Source: Rhizobium redzepovicii (GTDB taxonomy: Bacteria; Pseudomonadota; Alphaproteobacteria; Rhizobiales; Rhizobiaceae). From it: a stretch of DNA of 64,000 nucleotides. The stretch lies in NCBI RefSeq assembly GCF_019793435.1, contig NZ_JAILYH010000011.1, positions 124,001-188,000 on the forward strand. Direction: 5' to 3'. Shown here piece by piece: positions 35,499 to 44,679 of this stretch. The translations under genes and the position numbers were made by a program. The notes below the pieces were generated by a model. The model was not told where the DNA came from and ran no database searches. It saw only the letters and a program-made list of their open reading frames with translations. Position 1 is the first letter of the stretch. Every line of letters starts with the position of its first letter.

Positions 35499-36443
35499 AT
35501 GTTTTCTGAAACACAAAGGCTCGCTTCGACGGGGGCGTCGCTCGCCTATCACCATGATGAGGCCGTCGGCCCGGCACGCGGCATCCTGTTGATATCGCAC
35601 GGTCTCGCCGAACATTCGAAACGCTATCGCGCCTTTGCCGAGGCGATGGCGGCGCGCGGCTATCATGTTTATGCCCATGATCATCGCGGCCACGGCGAGA
35701 CAACGGCGCCCGACGCGCCGGTCGGCCGCTTCGCCCGGCGAGGCGGCGTCGACAGGGTGATCGGCGACGTCCTTGCCATGCGCGCTCACGCGGCCATGCG
35801 CCATCCCGGCCTGCCGGTAATCCTCTTCGGCCATTCGATGGGGGGCCTGATCGCCCTTAATGCCGCCGTCACGGCGCCGGCCGATTTTAACGCCGTCGCC
35901 GTCTGGAATTCGAATTTCGCCGTCGGCCTTGCCGGCCGCGCCGCCCAGGCGATCCTGCTTGCCGAACGCATGCTGAAGGGCTCCGACGTGCCGAGCGGCC
36001 TGTTGCCGAAGCTCACCTTCACCGCCTGGGGGAAATCGATTGCGGGCCGCCGCACCGAGTTCGACTGGCTGTCGCGCCTTCCCGGTGAAGTCGACAAATA
36101 TGTCGCCGATCCGCTCTGCGGCTTCGACGCCTCGGTCTCGCTCTGGCTCGATCTCTTCGAAATGACGTTTCGCGCCCCGCAGAAGCTCCATCTGGATCGG
36201 CTGCTGCGCGACCTGCCGATCCATCTGGTAGGCGGCGGAGAAGACCCGGCGACCGAGCGCGGAAAAGCCGTGCTCTGGCTGTCAAACCATTTGAAAGCCT
36301 GCGGCTTCTCTCGTATCAGCACTGAGATATATCAGGACATGCGGCACGAAACGCTGAACGAGATCGGCGCGGATGCTGCAACCGCCGCCTTTGCGGACTG
36401 GTGCGACGAGGCCCTCGCCAGATTCCAAACGGCAAGATCCTGA
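35499..36443 (+). CDS. Alpha/beta hydrolase (monoacylglycerol lipase/lysophospholipase-like)
   Basis: A 314-residue Hydrolase_4 family protein. ISHGLAEHSKRY near residue 32 supplies the oxyanion region, HDHRGHGET near 61 is the usual family block, and the nucleophile elbow is GHSMGG near 113. A late DMRHETLNE supplies the catalytic histidine. AAGGAGG lies seven bases before the chosen ATG. It is followed after 17 bases by a DMT transporter. The substrate is probably a lysolipid or monoglyceride. Confidence 0.88.
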   Translation: MFSETQRLASTGASLAYHHDEAVGPARGILLISHGLAEHSKRYRAFAEAMAARGYHVYAHDHRGHGETTAPDAPVGRFARRGGVDRVIGDVLAMRAHAAMRHPGLPVILFGHSMGGLIALNAAVTAPADFNAVAVWNSNFAVGLAGRAAQAILLAERMLKGSDVPSGLLPKLTFTAWGKSIAGRRTEFDWLSRLPGEVDKYVADPLCGFDASVSLWLDLFEMTFRAPQKLHLDRLLRDLPIHLVGGGEDPATERGKAVLWLSNHLKACGFSRISTEIYQDMRHETLNEIGADAATAAFADWCDEALARFQTARS

Positions 36444-36460
36444 GCCAGAGAGATTCCGTC

Positions 36461-37417
36461 ATGAGCAGCACCTCCGCCCGCCCCGTTTCCTCAGCCTCCG
36501 AGGTGACGACAGGGCTCGCGCTGATGTTTCTTTCGGTGATGTTTTCGCCGCTGATCGATATTTTCGCCAAGCTTGCCGTCGTCACCATCCCCTCCGCCGA
36601 GGTTACCGCCGGCCGCTTCGTCGTGCAGGCGCTCTGCATGCTGCCGATCGTCATATGGCGGCGCAGCTTTGCCGATTTCTCCTGGCGCCAGAGCCTGTTC
36701 CATGCCATCCGCGGCTTGATCATCACCGTCTCGATGATCTCTTTCGTCACCACGCTGAAATACATGGCGGTTGCCGACGCGATTGCGATCTTCTTCGTCG
36801 AGCCGATCATGGTGACCATCCTCGGCGGCATCTTCCTGAAGGAGACGATCGGCTGGCGGCGCTATACCGCCTGTGGCGCCGGCTTCTTCGGGGCGATGCT
36901 GATCATCCAGCCGAGTTTCCAGGAAGTCGGCTATATCGCCCTCCTGCCCGTCCTCAGTGCGCTTTGCATCGCGATCTTCGTGCTGATGACCCGCGTCCTC
37001 TCGCACCGGGAAGATCCCTGGGCGATGCAGTTCCAGATGGGCATCTGGGGCCTCATCTTCTGCGCCGTCCTGCTTTTTATCGGCGATGGAAGCGGCTCTG
37101 ATCTCTTCGATCCCGTCGTGCCCGAAGGCAGCGCCTGGTTCTACGTCGCCGGTGTCGGCGCCATGGCCGCAATTGCGGGCATCTTCGGCGTCTATGCCTA
37201 TCGCGCCGCACCCGCCTCGACGCTGGCGCCGCTGCAATATTTTGAAATCGTCTCAGCGACGATCTTCGCCTGGCTGGTTTTCGGCGACTTCCCGGACGCG
37301 GTCAAATGGCTCGGCATCGCCATCATCATGGCATCGGGCTTGTACATCCTCTGGCGCGAGCGCCGCTTTGCTTCAAGGCCTGTATCCGATACATCTGAGG
37401 CGACGCTGGCGCCGTAA
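36461..37417 (+). CDS. EamA/DMT-family transporter
   Basis: A 318-residue membrane protein with about ten helices in two EamA repeats (IAIFFVEPIMVTILGGIFLKE and TLAPLQYFEIVSATIFAWLVFGD mark the ends of the repeats). It resembles the RhaT/YdcZ-like or riboflavin-importer-type DMTs of alphaproteobacteria. Substrate unknown. It lies between a hydrolase and a CoA-transferase gene with gaps of 17 and 16 bases, which suggests one operon of at least four genes. Confidence 0.88.
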   Translation: MSSTSARPVSSASEVTTGLALMFLSVMFSPLIDIFAKLAVVTIPSAEVTAGRFVVQALCMLPIVIWRRSFADFSWRQSLFHAIRGLIITVSMISFVTTLKYMAVADAIAIFFVEPIMVTILGGIFLKETIGWRRYTACGAGFFGAMLIIQPSFQEVGYIALLPVLSALCIAIFVLMTRVLSHREDPWAMQFQMGIWGLIFCAVLLFIGDGSGSDLFDPVVPEGSAWFYVAGVGAMAAIAGIFGVYAYRAAPASTLAPLQYFEIVSATIFAWLVFGDFPDAVKWLGIAIIMASGLYILWRERRFASRPVSDTSEATLAP

Positions 37418-37433
37418 AGACCGACGAGGGAAT

Positions 37434-38633
37434 ATGACGCAGACCACGAAAAAGCCGCCGCTTGCAGGCATCCGGGTGATCGAGCTTGCCCGCGTGCTGG
37501 CCGGCCCCTGGGCCGGCCAGATGCTTGCCGATCTCGGCGCCGACGTCATCAAGGTAGAAAACCCCGACGGCGGCGACGATACCCGCCAATGGGGGCCGCC
37601 CTTCGTCGAAGGCGCGGACGGCGAAAATCTCTCGGCCGCCTACTACCACGCCACCAATCGCGGCAAACGCTCCGTCACCGCCGATCTGAAGAGCGCCGAA
37701 GGTCAGGATTTCGTCCGCCGCCTGGTTGCGTCAGCCGATGTGGTGATCGAGAACTTCAAGCTCGGCGGTCTCGTCAAATACGGGCTCGATTACGACAGCC
37801 TGCGCAAGGTCAACCCGAAGCTCGTTTATTGCTCGATCACCGGCTTCGGCCAGACCGGCCCCTATGCCAGCCTCGCCGGCTATGATTACATCGTCCAGGG
37901 CATGTCCGGCTTCATGTCGATCACCGGCGAGCCGGACGGCCAGCCGATGAAGGCCGGCGTTGCCATCGCCGATCTCTTCACCGGCATCTATGCCGTCTCG
38001 GCGATCGAGGCCGCCCTCATCCACGCGCTCAAGTCGGGCGAAGGCCAGCTCGTCGACATGGCCCTGCTCGACGTGCAATCGGCCGTTCTCGCCAATCAGA
38101 ACATGAACTACTTGGTTTCCGGGGCCGCCCCCACCCGCCTCGGCAATGCCCATCCGAATATCTCGCCCTATGAGGTCGTGCCAGCGGCGGACGGTTTTCT
38201 CATTCTTGCCATCGGCAATGACGGCCAGTTCCGCCGCCTCTGCGCCATCCTCGGCCTGGATGCCATCGCCGGCGACGGGCGTTACGCCACCAACAAGGCC
38301 CGCGTCGCCAATCGCGGCGAAGTCCGCCGTCTCGTCTCCACCGAGACACTAAAATGGCGCAAGGCGGATTTGTTGAAGGCCTGCGAGGAGAATGGAGTTC
38401 CCGCCGGCCCGATCAACACGATCGAGGAAATGTTTGCCGATCCGCAGGTAGAAGCCCGCGGCCTGCGCATCGATCTTGCCGATCGCGCCGGTACCGTCAT
38501 CCCCGGAGTCAGGACGCCGGTAGTGCTGTCGGAAACGCCGCTGCACTATAGCAGGCCGAGCCCGCGTCTCGGCGAACACACCGAAGAGATTCTGGCGGAA
38601 CTCGCCGAGCGCGAGAGGAAGGCATCGTCATGA
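37434..38633 (+). CDS. CaiB/BaiF family (class III) CoA-transferase
   Basis: A 399-residue enzyme that moves CoA between carboxylic acids through a glutamyl/aspartyl anhydride. Signature elements are IRVIELARVLAGPWAGQ near residue 14, DLGADVIKVENP near 36, the nucleophile region DLKSAEG, and SITGFGQTGPYA near 132. Class III enzymes act on formyl, oxalate, succinyl-citramalate, carnitine and similar substrates; which one applies here is unknown. GAGGGA precedes the ATG. A TPP enzyme follows after 16 bases. Confidence 0.88.
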   Translation: MTQTTKKPPLAGIRVIELARVLAGPWAGQMLADLGADVIKVENPDGGDDTRQWGPPFVEGADGENLSAAYYHATNRGKRSVTADLKSAEGQDFVRRLVASADVVIENFKLGGLVKYGLDYDSLRKVNPKLVYCSITGFGQTGPYASLAGYDYIVQGMSGFMSITGEPDGQPMKAGVAIADLFTGIYAVSAIEAALIHALKSGEGQLVDMALLDVQSAVLANQNMNYLVSGAAPTRLGNAHPNISPYEVVPAADGFLILAIGNDGQFRRLCAILGLDAIAGDGRYATNKARVANRGEVRRLVSTETLKWRKADLLKACEENGVPAGPINTIEEMFADPQVEARGLRIDLADRAGTVIPGVRTPVVLSETPLHYSRPSPRLGEHTEEILAELAERERKASS

Positions 38634-38649
38634 AGAAGGCAGCATTGTC

Positions 38650-40308
38650 ATGAAGAAGACTGGCGGGGAACTAATCGTCGAGGCGCTGAAGGCGAACGGC
38701 GTCAAGCGTCTGTCCTGCGTGCCCGGCGAGAGCTTCCTTGCCGTTCTCGATGCGCTACGCGACAGCGACATCGATGTGATCGTCTGCCGCCAGGAAGGCG
38801 GCGCGGCGATGATGGCCGATTGCTGGGGCCGGCTGACCGGCGAACCCGGCATCTGCATGGTCACCCGCGGCCCCGGCGCCACCAACGCGTCTGCCGGTCT
38901 GCATATATCAAAGCAGGATTCGATCCCGATGATCCTCTTCATCGGCCAGGTGCAGCGTGAAGCACGCGAGCGTGAGGCTTTCCAGGAGGTCGAATTCCGC
39001 CGCGCCTTCACCGAATTCGCCAAATGGGTGGGCGAGATCGACGATGCCGCCCGCATTCCCGAGTTCGTCACCCGCGCCTTTGCGATCGCAACCTCCGGCC
39101 GCCCCGGCCCCGTGGTGCTGACGCTGCCGGAGGATATGCTGCGCGACGAAGTCGAAGCGCCCCGCGCCAAGCGTTATGTCAGCGTCGAGGCCCATCCCGG
39201 CCGCCGCCAGATCGACGATCTCTATCTGAGACTGCTCAAAGCCGAGCGGCCGATGGTGATCCTCGGCGGCACGCGCTGGGATGCCGATGCCGTCGCCGAT
39301 TTTGCAATCTTCGCCGAACGGTTCCAATTGCCGGTCGGCTGTTCCTTCCGCCGGCAGATGCTGTTCGATCATCTCCACCCCTCCTATGCCGGCGATGTCG
39401 GCATAGGCATCAATCCGGCGCTGGCAAAGGAGATCAAGGAGAGCGACCTGCTGATCCTGCTCGGCGCCCGCATGTCGGAAATGCCGTCTTCGTCCTATAC
39501 GCTGATCGATATCCCCTACCCCCAGCAATCGCTGATTCACGTCTATCCCGATGCGTCCGAACTGGGCCGCATCTACCGCCCGGATCTCCCCATCTGCGCC
39601 GCACCTGCCGATTTCGTCGCGGCCCTTGCCGATCTGGAAGCGCCGGCCGAGCCGCATTGGGCGGAGCGCACGCAGCGCATGCACCAGGCCTATCTCACCT
39701 GGTCGAAACCGCCGGCGACAGGTCCGGGCGCCGTCCATATGGGGCCGATCATGGAGTGGCTGGAAGCCAATACCGGGCCGGAGACGATCTTCACCAACGG
39801 CGCCGGCAACTACGCCACGTGGCTGCACCGCTTCCATCGTTTCCGCCGCTTCAACACCCAGGCCGCGCCCACCTCAGGCTCGATGGGTTACGGCCTGCCC
39901 GCCGCCGTCGCCGCCAAGCGGCTCTTTCCAGAGCGCGAGGTCATCTGCTTTGCCGGCGACGGCTGTTTCCTGATGCACGGCCAGGAGTTCGCCACTGCCA
40001 TCCGCTACGGCCTGCCGATCATATCGGTCGTGGTCAACAACGGCATCTACGGCACGATCCGCATGCATCAGGAGCGCGAATATCCCGGCCGCGTCAGCAG
40101 CACCGACCTGACCAACCCCGACTTCGCAGCCCTTGCCCGCGCCTATGGCGGCCATGGCGAAAGGGTGGAAAGCACCGAGCAATTCGCCGCGGCCTTCGAG
40201 CGGGCGCGCGAAAGCGGCAAGCCGGCAATCATCGAAGTTAAACTCGATCCCGAGGCGATCACGCCGACACGCACGCTCTCGGAAATTGCGCAAACAAAAA
40301 GCCGGTAA
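38650..40308 (+). CDS. Thiamine-pyrophosphate enzyme, acetolactate-synthase-like
   Basis: A 552-residue three-domain TPP enzyme. The N-terminal PYR domain has the catalytic glutamate in VCRQEGGAAMMAD near residue 50; the middle domain is NAD/FAD-fold-like; the C-terminal PP domain has the metal motif GDGCFLMHGQEF...VVNN near 437-465. Overall it is closest to acetolactate synthase large subunits, but no small subunit is nearby, so it may be a decarboxylase or lyase of another 2-oxo acid. It is co-directional with the CoA-transferase. Confidence 0.82.
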   Translation: MKKTGGELIVEALKANGVKRLSCVPGESFLAVLDALRDSDIDVIVCRQEGGAAMMADCWGRLTGEPGICMVTRGPGATNASAGLHISKQDSIPMILFIGQVQREAREREAFQEVEFRRAFTEFAKWVGEIDDAARIPEFVTRAFAIATSGRPGPVVLTLPEDMLRDEVEAPRAKRYVSVEAHPGRRQIDDLYLRLLKAERPMVILGGTRWDADAVADFAIFAERFQLPVGCSFRRQMLFDHLHPSYAGDVGIGINPALAKEIKESDLLILLGARMSEMPSSSYTLIDIPYPQQSLIHVYPDASELGRIYRPDLPICAAPADFVAALADLEAPAEPHWAERTQRMHQAYLTWSKPPATGPGAVHMGPIMEWLEANTGPETIFTNGAGNYATWLHRFHRFRRFNTQAAPTSGSMGYGLPAAVAAKRLFPEREVICFAGDGCFLMHGQEFATAIRYGLPIISVVVNNGIYGTIRMHQEREYPGRVSSTDLTNPDFAALARAYGGHGERVESTEQFAAAFERARESGKPAIIEVKLDPEAITPTRTLSEIAQTKSR

Positions 40309-40336
40309 GTCCGTGAGCTCACGCACCTACCGGCCT
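40292..40336 (-). terminator. Terminator overlapping the TPP-enzyme stop codon
   Basis: GCCGGTAAGT..CCGTGAGCTCACG..CTACCGGC forms a nested stem between 40301 and 40334. On the minus strand it is followed by TTTTTGTTTG, so it ends the ridA-like transcript. The stop codon of the plus-strand TPP gene (40306-40308) lies inside the stem. Confidence 0.7.
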
Positions 40337-40358
40337 TGATGCAGTGCTGCGGCGACGA

Positions 40359-40706
40359 TCAGTCGATCGCGGCCGTGACGATGAACTCGACCTTGTATTT
40401 CGGCGCTGCGAGCTTGGCTTCGCTGGTGGCGCGGGCCGGCGGATTGGCCGGATCGATCCAGGCTTCCCAGGCGGCGTTCATCTCGGCGAAATAGGCAATG
40501 TCGGAGAGATAGACGATCGTCTGCAGGATCTTCGACTTGTTGCTGCCTGATGCAGTCAGCAGGCGGTCGACTTCGGCAAGCGAGGACTTGCACTGATCGG
40601 TGACGCTTTCGCCCTCGCCGACCTGGCCTGCGAGATAAACCGTGTTGCCGTGAATGACGGCGCCGCTCATGCGTGCGCCGACGTCGATACGCTTAATGCT
40701 CATCAT
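40359..40706 (-). CDS. RidA/YjgF family protein
   Basis: A 115-residue trimeric RidA-family protein. RidA hydrolyses reactive enamine/imine products of PLP enzymes. NTVYLAGQVG near residue 20 and the conserved arginine in NPPARATSEAKLA near 90 are seen; the latter is needed for imine hydrolysis in true RidA. The gene has two adjacent ATGs; the second (40703) has better spacing from AGGAG. It is followed by a terminator and preceded 75 bases away by the DUF442 gene. Confidence 0.88.
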   Translation of the reverse strand: MMSIKRIDVGARMSGAVIHGNTVYLAGQVGEGESVTDQCKSSLAEVDRLLTASGSNKSKILQTIVYLSDIAYFAEMNAAWEAWIDPANPPARATSEAKLAAPKYKVEFIVTAAID

Positions 40707-40781
40707 AGTCTCCTGAGTGAATGGGAAGGTGGCGGCGGCGCTGCGGTGCAGCGCCGGAAAATCGGCAGCCGGAATGGGGGC

Positions 40782-41120
40782 CTAGCTGCGGATATGGTGG
40801 GTCTTCTGGTAGATCGCCGTCGAGCGGGCGCCGGAGCGGCAATAGCCGAGCATCGGTCGCGGGAACTCGTCGAGCGCGTCGACCATGCCCTGGACCGCTT
40901 CCTCGGTCACGCCCATCGGCCCGACGGGCACATGGGTGATCTCCAGACCGAGTTCCTTGGCACGTGCCTCGATAACGGAAAACGACGTCTGATCGGGGCT
41001 CTCATGGTCGGGGCGGTGGCAGACGATCGATTTGAACCCAAGCGCCTTGATATCGTCGAGGTCCTCGGGCGTGATCTGACCCGAAACCGAATATTCATCG
41101 TCGATCTGGCGAATATCCAT
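40782..41120 (-). CDS. DUF442/TIGR01244 phosphatase-like protein
   Basis: A 112-residue protein of the beta-lactamase-hydrolase-like (Blh N-domain) family, with a protein-tyrosine-phosphatase fold. The P-loop CRSGARS near residue 95 fits CX5R. The usual HC dipeptide is YC here. Members are linked with sulphide oxidation or hydrogen-sulphide signalling in rhizobia and Agrobacterium, where the domain is fused to a metallo-beta-lactamase; here it stands alone. Physiological substrate unknown. Confidence 0.82.
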   Translation of the reverse strand: MDIRQIDDEYSVSGQITPEDLDDIKALGFKSIVCHRPDHESPDQTSFSVIEARAKELGLEITHVPVGPMGVTEEAVQGMVDALDEFPRPMLGYCRSGARSTAIYQKTHHIRS

Positions 41121-41191
41121 CGTCCTGTCTCCTCAAAAATGGTGGGCTGAAGGTCTACGACGCAGCTTGGCAAGCGTCAACAACACTTCGC

Positions 41192-42031
41192 TCACAGGAA
41201 GGCAAAGCTCAGCCCATAGCTGCGGCTATCGCCGGGCGCCAGCATGTGGAACTCGCCGGCTGCCTCAAGCTCGTCACGCAATACCCAGCGATGCGAGACC
41301 GGCTCGATGCCGATGATATGGGCCGGCGCCTTCTGGTTTCGCCACACCTGCAGATAAGGCAGCGTGTCGGCGCGGAAACGCACGCGAAGCGTCCTGCCGC
41401 CGATCGCGGCGATGGGCCCTAGGCGAACTTCGGCAAAGCCCTGCTCCGTTGCCGGCGCCGGCACGCAGAAGATGCCGCCCGGCTCCTCGCCGAATGTCCA
41501 GGGGAAACCGCCATTCTCCAGCATCCCGCCCTCGATCCGCGTGCCCTCGTCCAGCCATTTACCGCCGGTGTTCATGTGATACATCAGGAAGGTCGGCACC
41601 GTCCGATCGCTGGTGTTGATGACCCGGTCCTCGAGCCGGACCTCACCGGTCGCCCCATCGATCCGCCACAGCCGCTCGATGCGCTGCGGCAGTCCTTCGA
41701 CGGTGGTGATGTCGATATCGGCCCGGCATTCGGCATTGCCGTTCTCCAGTTTCGTCCACAGCACCTTGGCCGCATGGCCGGAGGCCGATCCGTGCAGCGG
41801 ATAGACCTTGCCCTCGGCGCTACCGGCGATCGGCTGGCGGTGGCGGATATGGTCCGGCCCGCAGGTGAACAGGAAGCCTTCGAGCGAGTGATCGATTCGG
41901 GGATCGCCGTCGTCGGGAATGGCGCGCTTCGGCGCGATGTCGACGCCTTCGACGATGCATCCGCCGATATCCAGCACCGATGCTTCATCGAGCATCAGGC
42001 GCGGCCCGCTTGCAGCGGCAAATTCGATCAT
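41192..42031 (-). CDS. Aldose 1-epimerase-like protein (galactose mutarotase fold)
   Basis: A 279-residue protein that resembles aldose epimerase/DUF4432 proteins. Visible elements are the LHGSASGHAAKV segment near residue 79, MYHMNTGGKWLDEG near 150 and an IGIEPVSHRWVLRDEL stretch near 240; the late glutamate would be the catalytic base in this fold. It probably acts on a sugar or sugar acid, but the substrate is not shown by the context. It is separated from DUF442 by 71 bases on the same strand. Confidence 0.75.
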   Translation of the reverse strand: MIEFAAASGPRLMLDEASVLDIGGCIVEGVDIAPKRAIPDDGDPRIDHSLEGFLFTCGPDHIRHRQPIAGSAEGKVYPLHGSASGHAAKVLWTKLENGNAECRADIDITTVEGLPQRIERLWRIDGATGEVRLEDRVINTSDRTVPTFLMYHMNTGGKWLDEGTRIEGGMLENGGFPWTFGEEPGGIFCVPAPATEQGFAEVRLGPIAAIGGRTLRVRFRADTLPYLQVWRNQKAPAHIIGIEPVSHRWVLRDELEAAGEFHMLAPGDSRSYGLSFAFL

Positions 42032-42286
42032 TGCAGTCTCCTCAGGGGCTTATCGGCCGAGTAGCGTTAGATTTTGCGCCGTCTTTCGTCAATCGAACCC
42101 TTTTCCTCTCTTGCGCTTTTGCCGCAACCATGGATTTTGCGGAACTGACGCGGAGACGCAAACGTTTATGAGTAAAAGGAAATCTTAGTGATTTTCATAT
42201 TTTGTTCAGCACGGTTTCATAAATTCCACACTAGCGTCAAAATTCGCAGGTGTGTGTCGGCCTAGTCACTGTTCGAGGTGTGAGAC

Positions 42287-43678
42287 GTGAATCGTTTTTT
42301 AAAGTCGGCATTTTCGCTTGCGGCCGTGCTGGCAGCCATTGCCGTTGCAGCACCGGAGGCCGGCGCGCAGCAGTTCCGTGACCGCCGCCAGAGCGATGTC
42401 GTACTCGTCACCCCGAGCGGCGAAATCCTCGACTATGTCCCGCGCGGCTATATCTACGCCCGCGACCGCAGCGGCAACCGCGTGCTGATCGACGACTACG
42501 GCAATGTCGTCGCCACCGAGATGCGCGCCCGCGGCTACTATCCGCCGCGGCCCGGCCCGCGCGACGTCTATGCCGACCAGAACGGCAACGATCCCTATTA
42601 CGCCGACGATGGCGACGCACGTTACTCCGAGCGCGGTGCGGTCACCGGCGGCATCCCGCGCGATGCGGCGATCGAACGCCAGCCGCTCGGCGAACAGCCC
42701 TATCCCCAGGACAACAGCATCGGCAATCCGCAGTCCGGCGACGATTATGCCTCGATCGATCCCGACCAGCAGATTCCGCCCGCCGACGCGCCCAAGGCCG
42801 CGCCGGACGAACCCGTCATCACGCTGAAGAATAAGTCGAAGCCGGAGATCGTCGCGCTGCAGGTCTTCCTCGACCGCGCCGGCATCTCGCCCGGTGTCAT
42901 CGACGGCCATATGGGCTCGAACGTCACCAAATCGGTCTATGCCTATGACCAGATGACCGGCTCCAAACTCGACCCGAACGACACCGACGCCATTCTGGAA
43001 GAGTTGCGCATGAACGGCGGCCTGCCGGTCGTCAGCTACACGATCACGCCGGCCGATGCCGCCGGCCCCTATGTCGCAGAGATCCCGGAAGACTATTCGC
43101 ATAAGGCGCTGCTGCCGTCGCTTGCCTATACATCGACCACCGAAATGCTGGCCGAGCGCTTCCACATGGACGAGGCCTTCCTCAAGGAGATGAACCCCGG
43201 CGCTGATTTCAGCGTCGCCGGCACCGTCATCAAGGTCGTCAATCCGGGTGAGCCGAAGAGCGGCGAAGTTGCCCGTATCATCGCCGACAAGGGCCGCAAG
43301 CAGGTCTTTGCCTATGATAGCGCCGGCAATCTCATTGCCGCCTATCCAGCATCGATCGGCTCCACCGACACACCCTCCCCGTCGGGCATCGTGACGGTCG
43401 AGCGCGTCGCCTTCAATCCCGGTTACACCTATAATCCGAAGATCAATTTCCAGCAGGGCGCCAACGACAAGATCCTCAACATTCCGCCCGGCCCGAACGG
43501 CCCGGTCGGTACCGTCTGGATGGCGCTCTCCAAGCCGACCTACGGCATCCACGGCACGCCCGAGCCTTCCAAGATCGGCCGCACCCAGAGCCACGGCTGC
43601 ATTCGCCTGACCAATTGGGACGCAACCGAGCTTGCCAAGATGGTCAAGCCGGGAGTGACGGTCGAATTCGTCGATTGA
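42287..43678 (+). CDS. L,D-transpeptidase (YkuD) with PG-binding region
   Basis: A 463-residue secreted enzyme. The signal peptide ends near AGA-QQF (residue ~29). A Tyr/Pro/Asp-rich region spans ~40-160, a peptidoglycan-binding-like module ~180-245 (ALQVFLDRAGISPGVIDG), a LysM-like segment ~275-325 and the YkuD domain ~335-463. The catalytic block is HGTPEPSKIG then SHGCIRLTNWDA, with the nucleophile cysteine near 443. It forms 3-3 cross-links or attaches proteins to peptidoglycan; both are common in Rhizobiales. A terminator follows. The 255-base upstream region (42032-42286) is AT-rich and likely holds its promoter. Confidence 0.93.
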   Translation: MNRFLKSAFSLAAVLAAIAVAAPEAGAQQFRDRRQSDVVLVTPSGEILDYVPRGYIYARDRSGNRVLIDDYGNVVATEMRARGYYPPRPGPRDVYADQNGNDPYYADDGDARYSERGAVTGGIPRDAAIERQPLGEQPYPQDNSIGNPQSGDDYASIDPDQQIPPADAPKAAPDEPVITLKNKSKPEIVALQVFLDRAGISPGVIDGHMGSNVTKSVYAYDQMTGSKLDPNDTDAILEELRMNGGLPVVSYTITPADAAGPYVAEIPEDYSHKALLPSLAYTSTTEMLAERFHMDEAFLKEMNPGADFSVAGTVIKVVNPGEPKSGEVARIIADKGRKQVFAYDSAGNLIAAYPASIGSTDTPSPSGIVTVERVAFNPGYTYNPKINFQQGANDKILNIPPGPNGPVGTVWMALSKPTYGIHGTPEPSKIGRTQSHGCIRLTNWDATELAKMVKPGVTVEFVD

Positions 43679-43700
43679 AGCCAGCGTGATAACGACACGG

Positions 43701-43735
43701 AAAAGGCCGCCGGATCGCTCCGGCGGCCTTTTCGG
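43701..43735 (+). terminator. Intrinsic terminator after the L,D-transpeptidase
   Basis: AAAAGGCCGCCGG and CCGGCGGCCTTTT form a 13-bp stem around a short loop, with T-rich and A-rich flanks. It can also serve the convergent parA-like gene ending at 43752. Confidence 0.9.
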
Positions 43736-43751
43736 TTTATACGGGGGATGT

Positions 43752-44450
43752 TCAGGCCGCCGTTGCCATACGGAGCGACACCGTCAGCCGGGCGGGCAGC
43801 TTGCTCATGATCTCCTCGGCAAAACAGGTGGCGTTTTCACGCGCCTTGTCGAGATTGCTGACGCGGGCGGGATCGAGCGTGTGCAACGTGCCGCCACAGT
43901 CGAAGATGTCTCGGAAGGCGGAGCGTTCGATGATCGCCGTGTCCAGCACCGGCACATGCCGCTCGCTGAGCAGCGATTTGACGAGTTGCAGCGCCCGGGT
44001 CGTGACCATCGAGTTGACGCGGGTCAGCACCACTGAATGACCGATCTTGATACCCGCCTTTTCGTCCAGATACTGCAGCAGTTCGAGCACCTGCGCGCCG
44101 CCGCGCGCATCCATCGCACAGCCCTGGATCGGGATCAGCACATGGTCGGAAAGACCGACGGCGGTGGCAAGCAGCGGATTGCGCGCACCCGGCAGGTCGA
44201 CGATGAAATAGTCGGTATTGTGCTTGTTCTCACTGATATGCAGCGGCAGCGAGGCGGTGGTGACGAAATCGATCACCGAAATATTGGGCACATGACCAGA
44301 TATCTCGTGCCAGCGCGAAATCCAGTGCTGCGGATCGGCGTCGAGAATGGTGACGCGAAAACCCTTGCGGGCAAGCTCGGTGGCGAGCAGGAGAACAGCG
44401 GTCGTCTTGCCGGCGCCGCCCTTGGTATTTGCGAATGTGATGACAGGCAT
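43752..44450 (-). CDS. Orphan ParA/MinD-family ATPase
   Basis: A 232-residue ATPase with the deviant Walker A KGGAGKTT at residues ~10-17, LDADPQHWISRW near 39 and a VDLPG Walker-B region near 102. No DNA-binding N-domain and no parB partner are present, so a plasmid-partition role is unlikely from context. Similar stand-alone ParA proteins in Rhizobiaceae position cargo such as transfer, chemotaxis or polar proteins. The start at 44450 is used because the frame upstream of it is not ParA-like. Confidence 0.85.
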   Translation of the reverse strand: MPVITFANTKGGAGKTTAVLLLATELARKGFRVTILDADPQHWISRWHEISGHVPNISVIDFVTTASLPLHISENKHNTDYFIVDLPGARNPLLATAVGLSDHVLIPIQGCAMDARGGAQVLELLQYLDEKAGIKIGHSVVLTRVNSMVTTRALQLVKSLLSERHVPVLDTAIIERSAFRDIFDCGGTLHTLDPARVSNLDKARENATCFAEEIMSKLPARLTVSLRMATAA

Positions 44451-44622
44451 GTTCAGTCCTCGGAAGGAAATGGTGCGAGCCGGAATCGCTCTTTTACGCA
44501 CCATCGGAGCATCGTGCGGTTAATCCATCCTTTCTAATCATGGTTAACAAATTCCAAACACGCGCGCCGAAATTGCAGCCGGTATTTTTCACATCCCTAA
44601 AATTGGGGATGTCGCTAGAATG

Positions 44623-44653
44623 AAAAAAGCCCGGAAAGCAAGGCTTTCCGGGC
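44623..44653 (-). terminator. Intrinsic terminator of the alcohol dehydrogenase operon
   Basis: GCCCGGAAAGC and GCTTTCCGGGC form an 11-bp perfect stem with a three-base loop. On the minus strand it is followed by six T. It lies 26 bases beyond the stop of the iron alcohol dehydrogenase gene. Confidence 0.92.
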
Positions 44654-44679
44654 CGGTCTGCAGGTCCGATCTTATGATC

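Noticed and set aside
37434..40308. Oxalate degradation pair (Frc-Oxc)
   Set aside because: The TPP enzyme looks like acetolactate synthase rather than oxalyl-CoA decarboxylase and the CoA-transferase is not clearly formyl-CoA specific; kept only as a possibility in the finding.
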